A program made the position numbers and the translations under genes. 64,000 bases of DNA, taken from positions 597,501 through 661,500 of the forward strand of contig JARFJB010001986.1 of NCBI GenBank assembly GCA_036346205.1. The letters are read 5' to 3'. This document shows positions 14,522 to 24,850 of this stretch, in pieces. This DNA is from Vesta saturnalis. Taxonomy: Eukaryota; Arthropoda; Insecta; Coleoptera; Lampyridae. The notes beneath the pieces are model-generated. The model searched no databases, had not been told where the DNA came from, and saw only the letters and a program-made list of their open reading frames with translations. Within the stretch, counting starts at the first letter, position 1. Every line of letters starts with the position of its first letter.

Positions 14522-15141
14522 TTCTAATATTAACTCAATCTCTGATAATAACTTATCTACCTTAACATCTTTGACCTGTGGATTTAAACAAAATTTGGGA
14601 CCCAGAGCTAAGATTCTTTTACTTCCAAAGGTTAGTTAAATTTATAAGCCAATTATCTTGGGTAGTGATGTGAGCTCTTTTATTACTGTCTATTAGTTTA
14701 TTGAACTTGATCATATTGATATTCCTAATCTGATTGAATTTTTTCTTAAATTTAATTGATAGACCCGAATTGAATTCATCAAAAATATTTTCAGGTATTA
14801 CAGTTTTGACTAAATTTTTTAAATTAACAATGGATTTTTTGAGTTTATTGATATCTAAGTTAGTTATTTTAATTTCAAAATTTAATATTTTTTTCCCTAA
14901 CCTGTTGTTGAATTCCTGTATTTTTTTTTCCTATGTTTCTGTGTTCGGTTGTCATCAATTTCAAAAGATTTTTATAGTTGTTTTTAATATAGTTTGGTAA
15001 AATGCTGTTCTTGTTGCATCGGAGCAAAAAAATTCTTCTATTCAGTTTGTTAGCTAGTTTGATGTTATTTGTTGCCCATTGTTTCATCGATACGGTAGTG
15101 TCATGTCCATACTTGGTCGTAATATCTTGAAATAACCCCAT
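14522..15141 (-). pseudogene. Penelope-like N-terminal region, copy 1
   Basis: The minus-strand frame opens with Met at 15,141 and runs 88 codons to 14,875; related sequence continues in other frames to the start of the reverse transcriptase frame near 14,521. The region is basic and Asn/Lys-rich (for example LANKLNRRIFLLRCNKNS), as usual for the variable N-terminal part of Penelope proteins upstream of the catalytic domain. Homopolymer-associated shifts break it. No catalytic residue lies here. The start is chosen because it is the first Met after the terminal repeat. Confidence 0.65.
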
Positions 15142-15150
15142 CTGTAATTT

Positions 15151-15184
15151 AAGTTGAGGGAAGTAACAGCCGTTACAATGTTAA
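15151..15184. repeat. Terminal direct repeat of Penelope copy 1, right
   Basis: 34 bp matching 12,298-12,330. It lies immediately upstream (minus strand) of the first Met codon of the element at 15,141 and immediately left of the start of the inverted copy 2 at 15,187. Confidence 0.8.
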
Positions 15185-15186
15185 AA

Positions 15187-15899
15187 ACAACAGTATTAGT
15201 CCTAAATTTTATGGACTACCCAAAGTACACAAAGACCAAGTACCGCTCAGACCTATTGTCTCCTCGATAGGATCTCCGACGTTTAATCTTGCTACATTTG
15301 CTGCTGGCATTCTAACAAATGGCTTTAACAATCAGAACAATTACAATACCAAAGATTCCTTTACATTTGCTAAAGACTTCAACAATTTTCAAATACCAGT
15401 AGGCTATGTATTGATCTCACTTGATGTTATATCACTTTTCACTAATATACCGTTACAATTAGTTTTGGATTTATTGGATTCTAATTGGAATTTAATAGCT
15501 CCACACTGCAATATAAGTAAAGAATCATGTATTGCCTTAATACAATTTATATTTAGTAACAGTTATTTCGTTTTCAACGACCGGTACTTTCTACAAATTT
15601 TTGGTACCTCCATGGGCTCGCCTCTTAGTCCTATTATTGCTACGATAGTGATGGATGAACTTTTAAACTGTAGTATACCGCTGTGATCATTTGAACTTCC
15701 TTTTCTGAAGAAATATGTGGACGACATAATATGTGCCGTACCAGACAACAAAATTGATGAAATCAAAAATACTTTTAACCAATTCAACAATCATATTCAA
15801 TTCACAGTAGAAACCAGAACTAATGGAGGTGTTCCCTTCTTGGATACCAGACTTATCAGAACAGCTAACAATACAATTCACATAGATTGGTATCAATAA
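15187..15899 (+). pseudogene. Penelope-like reverse transcriptase fragment, copy 2
   Basis: Begins in the palm region and keeps motif A (SLDVISLFTNIP), motif B (GTSMGSPLSP) and YVDD. An in-frame TGA near 15,684 replaces the codon after SIPL, so the catalytic motif lies beyond a stop. The terminal TAA after IDWYQ is the same as in copy 1. N-terminal third absent; not functional. Confidence 0.88.
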
Positions 15900-16046
15900 T
15901 CAACGGCATCAGGTCGTTATATAAACTACTTTTCTTACCACCCATTACAACAGAAAATTAATATCATTACAGGAATAAAAAATAGAATTACAAAAATTTC
16001 ACATCCAACCTTCCTTCAGAAAAATTTAAACAAACTTAAAGAAATT

Positions 16047-16433
16047 TTGATCAAAAATAACTATCCAACAGCGTTCATTAATAAACTAATCTTTAATACA
16101 AGTACTCCTCGAGCAGCTGTCAATAGTCCTAGTGTCCTGGAAGAGAACAACACCAGATATTGTAAATTACCGTTCATAGAAAATCTAACACCCAGAATTA
16201 CAAATGTATTTAAGGACTTCAACATGAAAATTAGCAAATATAATTTAAAAACTGTCAACAAATTGTTTTCTAAAGTCAAGGATACCACTCCAGTGTTACT
16301 TAACTCTAATGTCATTTATCAAATTCCTTGCATTGATTGCACGGAAGTTTACATAGGACAGACGTCACAATGGCTGCGTAATAGGGTTACACAACACAGA
16401 AGTGACTGTAGAATTGACAAAAAAAAGCAATAG
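16047..16433 (+). pseudogene. Penelope-like GIY-YIG endonuclease fragment, copy 2
   Basis: 128 codons nearly identical to the copy 1 endonuclease, with the Cys pair (PCIDC), the YIG motif and RVTQHRSDC. The frame ends at TAG just after a run of eight A, one base shorter than in copy 1, showing that this homopolymer is variable. The residual C-terminus (ALANHSK, then RLFLEMCHIK) is readable in another frame to about 16,570. Confidence 0.85.
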
Positions 16434-16930
16434 ATGTGCTCTTGCAAACCACAGTAAAACATTAAATCATCAACCCGATTTCAACAATGTCAAAATTCTC
16501 AATTTTGAAAAAGTATACAAATCCAGATTATTTCTGGAAATGTGCCACATAAAAAAAGAGGGTAACTGAATTCAAATTTGCCGCAATTATTTATATCAGT
16601 GACTTAACCTAAGTAAAATTAAATGTAACCAACGTGACAGAAAAATTGTAACAATGCAAGCACATGTGTCTTTCATGGTATAAAATTAAAAAAATGTTTT
16701 AATTAATTTTAAATGCAACTCCAGCTTCTGTTAATCATCAATTAACAATGACAGTTTAATGGTAAACAAACATAATAATCCAAATTTATCTATGAAGTAT
16801 AACCAGCTAGTTTTTAAAGAATAACTTAGATGTAAGTAACGTAAGCAACTTGACTTGTTTTAACATTGTTTTATTGTAGAAGCCTTGATAAAGGAACAAA
16901 ATAAAAAGCTTCCGAAATATTGGCAAATAT

Positions 16931-16932
<2 letters not shown>

Positions 16933-16973
<41 letters not shown>
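16933..16973. repeat. (TA)n microsatellite at the outer end of Penelope copy 2
   Basis: 41 bp of alternating T and A directly joined to the 3' end of copy 2, mirroring the (TA)n at the outer end of copy 1. Confidence 0.95.
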
Positions 16974-16975
<2 letters not shown>

Positions 16976-18060
16976 GAAATTTTAATGACTTACATCTGTA
17001 TGGAGTCATTGCGTTTTTAAATAGTTATATCAACTCAATCTAATTTGGAAAATTTAAGAACGCCAAGCTAAACTCAAAAAACTAAAGAGAAAATGTCAGC
17101 AGAGGTAACCAAGTATCTTATGGTACTTGGAAATTTCGACGTTTTGGGTAGACGTTTCAAAAAATTCGTAAATATTGTCTAGTTAAATAACGTGCCAAAT
17201 TTAGAGTACATATCAGTTTGTGCAGATAAGTGCATGCTTCCGAACTAGCTCAGTAAAATGAGTCGTAGTTTTTACTTGACAATTAAGAACTCAACAAAAT
17301 CAGAAATCGGTAATAAAAAATCACTAAGTCGCCACTTACTTTAAAATTTCTAGCGGGATGCATCATGAACATAATCCAAAATTGGTTGCATAAGTTAAGA
17401 ATATGCAAATTTTAATTCGATAAATCTCTACCTCTGTTTCTTGATGGTACTTTACGTAAAGGATCATTTAAGATTTTATTATTATATTCAAAATGTATTT
17501 ATAATCTTGTCAGCCTCGCTTTATTAGCGTATTACATTAACAATTTTTATCTCCGTTGATACGCTTTGTTTTTCACCTTATGGCTACCGCTTCAAAGTTC
17601 TTATAATTTTTAACGTTGCAGCCAATTCTTTGATAGAACCTTGGGTAAAATATCTGGTGTGGAACGACACATGACCTGCCAACCTATAAAGTAGAAATTA
17701 AAAGAAGTCAACATTTTTTAAGGATAATTATGTAACCTCTGGTGTATTATATTCGTAATCATAACATCAACATTGTAAAAACAACTACAATAATCTGTGT
17801 CAGACAGAAGTTTAAACCTTATGTCAGATAGAGATTAATAGAAATATAAATGCTAACTTAAACAAAATTTTAAAAGCCGACCGCTTCTATAATAAAAAAA
17901 AACTATTGACAAACGTCTACAACTTACAAGTTTAGTACATTTTGAATACATTTCATTAGAACCATTTTTACACTCCCACTTACACATACGTATACGTATA
18001 GGGTATTTCATCAATTTCTACTAACGATAAATCGACTTGTTACGTCATTTTACAACGTAT
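16974..18060. other. No gene seen
   Basis: AT-rich sequence without recognisable frames or repeats, between the Penelope pair and the mariner-like remnant. Confidence 0.5.
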
Positions 18061-18065
18061 TTGAA

Positions 18066-18110
18066 CGTGAGTGCGTGCGTGCGTGTGCGCGCGCGTGTGA
18101 GTGTTTCTGT
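18066..18110. repeat. Degenerate (TG/CG)n tract
   Basis: GTGCGTGCGTGCGTGTGCGCG-type alternating purine-pyrimidine sequence of about 40 bp, inside an 83-codon frame that I do not consider a gene. Confidence 0.8.
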
Positions 18111-18299
18111 GTTAGTGTCCACGATAACTCCAGAACCACAACACGTACGTGCTTTTAAGCTTGATTTCATTTCTCCTGGAGGAAATTCAGCAGCGTTGAA
18201 GGGGAGGTTAATTGGAGAATTTTTGGCTTCTAATCAATTATTTCTGAAATATTTCAAAGATATAAAAATACCAACATACAGACGATAAATGTATCGATT

Positions 18300-20009
18300 A
18301 ATTATATGTATCTCGCGATGCGAGAATTTTTCCGCGTAATACTGGTAGCTTTCAACCAAAGTTGCGAATAGATTCGGCTAGAAGAATGGAAGACAATATT
18401 GTTAATGTCTTAGCATACGTGTAATTGAATACTACTTTACATGTTTCAAAATGTGTTCGTAATTCCAAATTTATAGAATGCACCCGTATCATATGGTTTT
18501 ACATCAAGCCTTACATGACGAAGACTTTGACCGACGGATAGATTATTGTCATTAGATGTTGGGCATGATCAGGGAAAATAGAGGATTTTTATCCGAAATT
18601 CGTTGGACGGATGAGGCCACTTTTAAAAGTGATGGAATCGTTAAATTCCTTAATATGCATTATTGGTCTGACACCAATCCTCACTGGTTGCACGAGGTCC
18701 ACCATCAAAGTCGTTGGAGTGTTAATGTGTCGTGTGGCATCCTGGACGGAACTATTACAGGTCCCTATTTCTTTGATGAACCACTAAATGGTGCTGTGTT
18801 TCTTGATTTTCTGGTGTTCCAATTGACTATTTTATTAGATGTGCCCTTGCAGTTACGGCAAAATATGTTTTTACTGCAAGACGGTTGCACAGCACATTTT
18901 TCAATAAATGTGCGAGAGCACTTAAATTTAATATATCACCAGAGGTGGATTGGACGAGGAAGTCTATTTCATTGGCCACCCCGATCCCCAGACTTAACCA
19001 GTTTAGACTTTTATCTATGAGGTCGGTTAAAATATATTGTTTACGAAACTCCAGCAACGAATTCGAGAGGCCATTCGTAGCCTGTGAAGAGCAGAAATTT
19101 AAGCTGCTGTAATGTCCACGCATGAGCGGCTCCAAGAATGCATCGAGGTCGATGGGAGACAATTCGAGCGTTTAAGTAGGTATTAAGTAGGTACTTGATG
19201 CCTAATTAATGCCTACTTAAGTAGGCATTATTACACAATCGATACTTTTTACGGCCATAAATAAAATTAATAAAAAGAATTCCGCTAATTTGGAATAATG
19301 CCTTTCAAAAATAAATATTATCATATTATTACATTTAATTTTTGAAATTATGAAAACTTTTATTATTTAAAAATAATAAAATGATGAAATGTTTCATTTA
19401 ATTTTGAAAAAAGACAATTAAATAAGAATAAATACCGGTGTAATATCGACTTTTTTAAATTTTATAATAATTAAATTTTCTTTCTTCGATATTTTAGGGT
19501 ATGAATAAGATATCGAGATGCGGTTTTAACTAACCTATTTTTTATGAAAAAAAAGTCATATTGTTGCATTTAATATTTACAAAATTTTGCAATTCTCTGA
19601 TATTATATAAAAAAACGCGCTCTAGCGGTATCATTAATAACTAGACATATTATAGGTTATATGGATTTGATGGAGCAATAAATGCTATTTCCAACGAGAC
19701 TAAGTTTATAAAAGTCGTTTAAGAGTTACAGCTGTTCATTTAAAACCTCGCTGTATCACCCACTTTATTTTAATAGATACGTCAAACAAAAACTAGTCGA
19801 ATAAAGGTGAGCTTTAAGAAGCATATAATTTTTTGCTACATTTACTAGGTGGATTTCAGTAAAAAATCACTTTTAAAGTTTAGGATGGCGGTTACGCCCT
19901 CTGGCGCTCATCTTGCAAATTTGAAAATATTTTCTACGGTCTTTTTTTGACCACTTTAGTAAAATCATTTTCGAGAAACAGCACTTTGCATTCTTATCTG
20001 GCCACCCGG
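18300..20009 (+). mobile_element. Decayed mariner-like element (DUF4817 type)
   Basis: Transposase remnants (18,480-19,175) are followed by a 3' region containing sequence typical of this insect family (GCTGTATCACCC near 19,752; GGTTACGCCCTCTGGCGCTC at 19,890; TCTGGCCACCCGG at the end). The right end is placed at 20,009, before a TA at 20,010-20,011 that would be the target dinucleotide. No matching left inverted repeat is found near 18,000, so the left boundary is uncertain and the element may be 5'-truncated. Confidence 0.65.
18480..19175 (+). pseudogene. Mariner-like DDE transposase, broken
   Basis: The longest open part is 154 codons (18,556-19,020). Upstream, HPYHMVLHQ...LHDEDFDRRIDYC is the end of the DNA-binding half, separated by a stop. 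The catalytic half shows all three acidic positions: WTDEATF, LLQDGCTAHFS and RSPDLTSLDFYL, with WIGRGS between the last two. A stop follows FYL, but the conserved C-terminus (RLQECIEVDGRQFERL) is readable in a shifted frame to 19,175. The enzyme would cut and paste the element at TA sites. At least two stops and one shift make it inactive. Confidence 0.88.
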
Positions 20010-20011
20010 TA

Positions 20012-20333
20012 CTTCTTATAATGTTGCCTATTTTCGTATTAAAAAAGAGGTTCTAAAAAAATTATTATTAAAACTATTGCATCTCTTTCATTTGCAGTTT
20101 GTACGTAGGAGGGGCGTGCATTGTTTCACACCAGATATTTAAAATATGCTTATAAATAATGATTTCAATCCATATATATGAATTACATAACAGGAAAAAT
20201 TAAAACTTCTAGTTTGGTACCACTGCAGTAGTTTTGTTTCACTGAGTTAACCTAAATGTTTTGTTTTCAAGATCAATGCCCAAAATTATTACATTTGTGT
20301 ACCGATGATTAACTTTTGTAAAATCGATGCATA
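20012..20333. other. No gene seen
   Basis: Sequence between the mariner-like end and a (TA)n tract; no recognisable feature. Confidence 0.5.
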
Positions 20334-20341
20334 TAAATATA

Positions 20342-20429
<88 letters not shown>
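20334..20429. repeat. (TA)n microsatellite
   Basis: About 95 bp of alternating A and T with one ATGTAT interruption near 20,346. Confidence 0.95.
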
Positions 20430-20433
<4 letters not shown>

Positions 20434-23257
20434 TTATTAGTAACAGTACTTAATTAGGAGTTCAAGCCTCAACTTTCAAGTGTTTTAAAATGCGACTTAA
20501 GCAGTAACATAAGGCCGATCTTATGTCAAAAAGTCACTAGATTTGAAAAATTACTAGAAAAGTCACTTGATTTGCAGTCATCTTGTGGCGATAGCAACCT
20601 GAAAATCACTAAAAAAATAAACAAAAGTGGGGTCAGATCATTGTTAAAAATAGCTGGTTCGCGTCCTCGCTAAAAGATGGTTACATCATAGCTCAAAATA
20701 GTCGGTTCTCGTCTTAGTTAAAAATGATAGTCTCAGCATCATTACTAAAAACAGCCGATGCGTGAAATTATTAAAAGTAGCATGTAACATAGTGAGGAGT
20801 TTAGAGTAACAATATAAGAAAATAGTGTAATGTGTTGATACGTGTAAAACTCGGTTGATGAATTTATGGTCTTTAAGTTACGACTCACTTTGTATGTTGT
20901 TGGAAAATGGCAACATTGCACTAAAAATCGTGTTAAATTTAAACTGTTGCAAACATGTGGTTACTTTAAAATTTTGGATTGGTGAAAATAATCAGGCTAT
21001 CGTTCTTTTGGTTTTCTGGTACCTTCAGATAAGAAGGAAAACGCCATTTTGGGAAAAATGCGTAATGTGAAGCACATGTAAAATTTGGAAAAAGTGTTCC
21101 TAAAAATTGGATTGAATTGTTCAAGAAAATTTTAAGTCAGCCTGTTGCTGGTTTTATTCTTTTCCATATAAATAAGTCCTGTTGGGGACTTCGAATTTAG
21201 TTCGGCTTTAATTTTTTGGTTGCTTCTGCTACACTTTGGCTTCGATCAAGAGGTAAGCTACTCACTTTCGTTACTTATTTACAAGACATTAGTTTTGAAA
21301 TGCATGCGTACATGTTTTGAAATTGTTACTACAGCTAAAGATCATATTTTAAAATTGGGTATCAACTTAAATTCTAACACATTTATCTTATATAGGTTCT
21401 TTTGGTTCTTTACACATTCACTCAAGATTAACATATCTTCGTGCTTCCATAAGGAATAATTAAACCGTTCTGACAACACATTTGGATATTATTCGTCCGA
21501 GGTGTGAAATATTAGTTAGCGGTCTTCAAGCCTGAATGGAAACCATCTACGATTACTCCTTCTCCTAATATCTTCCGAATTAACAGAGAAATATACATTA
21601 CACCTACGTTTAGTTTCCGATAAGTATTATTGTTACACGCAGACACAATTTTACCTATGGTGAGTGACTTTGATTGTTTTCTGGATAACGAGGCTTTCGT
21701 TATCTGTACTTTACTGAAAGTTTATAACCATTATATTACTGTGCTACTACTTGTATTAGTGTGTTTCTGCAATTTTCTTAATCTTGAAATTAATGCTTAT
21801 GCTTTATTGCTAAACAATTTTTTTTTCTGAATAATCGATAGTAATACTATACACTTGTACCTGTGAAAAAGATAATTGGGTTATTCAAAGTTTCGCTTAT
21901 ACTTACATTTAACTTTGCAATAGAATTTATATATCATCTATTTACTTTTCTTGTATACTGGCTTTGTTCTGCTAAACAACCATAATTGTAAAACGGTTAG
22001 AATTAACTGTGTTTACTGTACATGCAATTAGCTGTTTTTGTTCACTGAATGCTGCTAGTCGAGTTTAAATATACCATATAGGTCATAAAATTTAGGCTAA
22101 CTGCTGGGGTTTCAATTACTGTGTAATTAAACAGAATATTTATTTACTAGCTTTGGGGTTGTATAACATTTATAATTTTTCTTTCGGATTACAATTTTAA
22201 TATTTGTTTATTCTAAAACTGTCTGAAGTAGGAGTTACTAATCGAATTTTTTGTAGCTTTATGCTTACTTGCCAACTGGGTAATCAACTTGGCCTTTCAA
22301 AATTTATCTAAATGCTTTATGCTTATTGATTTTTCTGTAATGCTCATGTTAACTAAATTTAATAATATTTTGTGCTTACATAAGTAAACAACAGGGTAGA
22401 CATCTAGTGCTAAATTTTGTTTTATATTTGGGGTTTATTTGCGTCCGGTTGATTGGAAACTGATAAGTTAATCCAACGGAGAGCTCTTCGCTAATTCGGG
22501 AAACAAACAAAGAAATCAATTTCGGATAATTATAAATATATGTTTTGGGTATTATTTTTCTTTAGGGTCAACACTAGATGCCGAACCGCATTGTGGCTGA
22601 GTAGGTAAAGTTCAAGTAAATTTTATAGTTTGTTTTCAGTGCTGTCGGAAAGGTAAGTTGATTGCTGGTGGTTGATTTCATGGAGACATGATCTCTGATT
22701 ATATTTGTGTGTTAGATATTTATGAACATTTGATTGTTATTGTAACATTTATGCTATTTACCGTTGGGGTATATTAAAAGTGGTGTTAAACGATTGTAAG
22801 CTCAGTGTGGACTTAGTTCACCATTTTCTTTTAGCTGTCTCTTTTGTCCTAGGTGGCCGTAGCCCTTTTCTTGATAGAGGGGCGATAAAGAAGTCAATCA
22901 AGTGGTGCCTTTTAAATTTTGTGTATTTCCTTTCTCCTGCCAAAACGCCCATGCATCCAAGTGCTTAACCGACCGACTGAGCTTCCGGCTAATTCCTCTT
23001 TTCCTTGTTACTGCACCTTGGTCACAAATTTCTACCAATATCCTTTTGTGCACGTAACAGTGTAGTGAGTGTCGTGTAAAACGTGTGGATAGCAAACGCT
23101 AAAAAGCAACCGATCTGAGAACAGCGGTGGAGCGCTTGAAGCAAGAATCTTCGGCACTAGTATTCAATGCCGAACATGAGACGGTTTACGGGCAGGGTGA
23201 TTGTAGCGAATAGGAGTGCAACATCTTAGCAAATAAATATGAAACAGGAGTAACGAT
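20430..23257. other. 2.8-kb region without recognised coding sequence; possible promoter and splice signals
   Basis: No frame of recognisable family. On the plus strand there is a TATA-like CATATAAATA at about 21,165-21,174, an initiator-like TTAGTT about 30 bases later, a donor-like AGAGGTAAGC near 21,248-21,257, an acceptor-like TTTTTCTTTAG ending near 22,566, and a 13-base stretch between TTTGTTTTCAG and GTAAGTTG near 22,630-22,665. Individually these are weak; together they could be 5' untranslated exons or chance. Confidence 0.35.
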
Positions 23258-23560
23258 ATGTTAAAGGTTTTTAAAAATTTAAAGAAAATATGTGAAAAAT
23301 GTTTTGTGAAAGAACTAGAAGCTGCGCAATTGCATCAGTCTTGTAACAACAGTGTTCTCGAATCAGCAAAGATGGATCTATCTGCACTGAACATAAGAAT
23401 ATTCGCATTGAGTATAATATTGTCAAGGGCTCGTATACAAACGGAAATTCTGCCAAGGCTCGTACGTATCTGTTCCACCAGGCAATCGCTTAGATAAAAT
23501 TCCTAGAAATCCTCAGAATTTGGAAGTAAATGCCAGCACCACGCTTTCGGAGAGAACGAA
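23258..23560. repeat. Foldback element, left arm
   Basis: The reverse complement of this segment matches 23,930-24,745 once the SINE at 24,050-24,398 is removed. Shared landmarks include the stretch around CCTGGTGGAACAGATACGTA, AGATAGATCCATCTTTGCTG and AAAACATTTTTCACATAT. No coding sequence is recognised in the arm. Confidence 0.8.
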
Positions 23561-23929
23561 CAATTTACGGTGTTAGAATTAAATGTATATGGGCTTTAAC
23601 CAAGGTTCGCTTCCATCTTTCCTCAATAATAGTATAAATAGAACATTTGAACGCAAATTGAATTATATAAGTAGTACATGTGAATTAAACATCTTTCGAA
23701 GCGCACGTTCTGATAAAACCACAATTAAAATAAATAAAAAATAAAATAAATAAAAAATATCTTCCGTGTGATTAATCAAATTACGGACTTTCCGATGAGA
23801 TCCGTGTACAGAATCAACATCTGGCCACCGCCACATATGATAGTTTCTTATACATAGAAGGTAAAATTGAATGGAATTTAACGGAAGAAGGAGGCGGTGT
23901 AAAAACATTTTGTTAATTTGATTGAAATG

Positions 23930-24745
23930 TTGTCAATGGTGCTGGTATTTACTTCCAAATACTAATGATTTCAAGGAATTTTATCTAACCGATAGCCTGG
24001 TGGAACAGATACGTACCAACCTTGGCAGGATTTCCGTTTCAATACGAGCTACCGAGCTGGTAGCGTATTGGTGACACGACCTGCTTAGCATTCGGGAGGT
24101 AATAGGTTTGAATTCCGTTACCATCTACCTTGTATAAGGTTTTTCAGGGGGTTTTCCTTATACATATGTAGCGACATGGTCACTGTCTATATGCACACCA
24201 TGCGCGGCTACTTAGACGAATGCTAAGGTAGTATCTCCCCCCTCAGAACCCTAACTTCGTTCCTTCCGATCCTATCTTGACCACACCCATCCTCAATCCC
24301 AACATGCATATATACGTAATGTATGTATGTATGCTGGGAATCCTTGATTCCCTTGGGGAGCGAATGAAATACGTGGCTTTCTTTTTTCTTTCCTTTCTAT
24401 ACGAGCCCTTGATAATATTACACCCAATGTGAATATTTGTATGTTCCATGCAGATAGATCCATCTTTGCTGATTTGAGACCACTGTTGAATTATTTTCGA
24501 CACTGGAACTGCCTCTCTATATATTACTGCATCACGATTTTGACCATAGAGAGGAGAGTGTGCTTTGAGTATTACAGCAGTAGGCTAATCTGCATCTGAT
24601 AATGAAGAACCGCTACCATCAGGTTCACAAGATGCTGTCTATTTTTGCTTGTATCGTTGCGAGAATGATGCAATTGTGCAGAGCTCTTTTACAAAACATT
24701 TTTCACATATTTCCTTTAAATTTAAAAACTTTTCACATATCGTTA
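23930..24745. repeat. Foldback element, right arm (interrupted by a SINE)
   Basis: Inverted counterpart of 23,258-23,560 with a spacer of about 370 bp between the arms. It contains the SINE insertion, its two target duplications, and further arm sequence to about 24,745. The region 24,500-24,640 is less similar to the left arm. Confidence 0.8.
24050..24398 (+). mobile_element. tRNA-derived SINE, copy 1
   Basis: 349 bp flanked by the 8-bp duplication ATACGAGC (24,042-24,049 and 24,399-24,406). The head has an RNA polymerase III A box (TGGTAGCGTATTGG, 24,058-24,071) and B box (GGTTTGAATTCC, 24,105-24,116) at tRNA-like spacing. The body continues with CAGGGGGTTTTCCTTATAC, a CATGCATATATACGTAATG stretch and a pyrimidine-rich tail. 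The second copy at 42,272-45,764 matches throughout, confirming the boundaries. SINEs of this kind have no protein and depend on a LINE partner. It lies in the right arm of the foldback repeat. Confidence 0.92.
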
Positions 24746-24774
24746 AGCAAAATTTACATAGATTGGGACTTGTA

Positions 24775-24850
24775 TCTCGATAGCTCAGTTGGTTGGAGCG
24801 GTACTCTAGCAAAGCACATATTGTTGGTTAAATTCTACTCGAGCTGAACT
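24775..24850 (+). repeat. tRNA-like sequence (degenerate tRNA or SINE head)
   Basis: TAGCTCAGTTGGTTGGAGCGG resembles the D-arm/A-box of a tRNA, GTTGGTTAAATTCTAC resembles the T-arm/B-box, and CTCGA/TCGAG at the ends could pair as an acceptor stem. The anticodon stem does not pair convincingly and the B box has lost the canonical TTCGA. I read it as a tRNA pseudogene or the head of another SINE family rather than a working tRNA. Confidence 0.5.

Larger units (their letters stand above)
12298..15184 (-). mobile_element. Penelope-like element, copy 1 (near full length)
   Basis: A minus-strand retroelement of about 2.9 kb encoding the two hallmark domains of Penelope-like elements: a reverse transcriptase followed by a GIY-YIG endonuclease. 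The same 33-34-bp sequence (beginning AAGTTGAGGGAAGTAA on the plus strand) lies at both ends, 12,298-12,330 and 15,151-15,184, as expected for the LTR-like (pLTR) arrangement of this class. The coding region starts ten bases inside the right repeat. The reading frame has internal stops and shifts. A truncated inverted copy begins directly beyond the right repeat. Flanked on the left by (TA)n. Confidence 0.9.
15187..16932 (+). mobile_element. Penelope-like element, copy 2 (5'-truncated, inverted)
   Basis: Plus-strand copy matching 12,416-14,164 of copy 1 in reverse orientation with only scattered differences. It starts abruptly inside the reverse transcriptase (at the codons before SISPKFYGLPKVH) and ends in (TA)n at 16,933, lacking the last roughly 120 bp present in copy 1. 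The two copies form a head-to-head inverted repeat with arms of about 1.75 kb. Penelope insertions preceded by an inverted, 5'-truncated copy are a known arrangement for this class. Confidence 0.9.

Noticed and set aside
13035..15899. Frames of 60-90 codons on the opposite strand of both Penelope copies
   Set aside because: They mirror the conserved reverse transcriptase and endonuclease frames and carry no motif of their own; the sense-strand motifs are decisive.
24775..24850. Functional tRNA gene
   Set aside because: The D-arm and T-arm resemble a tRNA but the anticodon stem does not pair and the B box is degraded; kept only as a tRNA-like repeat.
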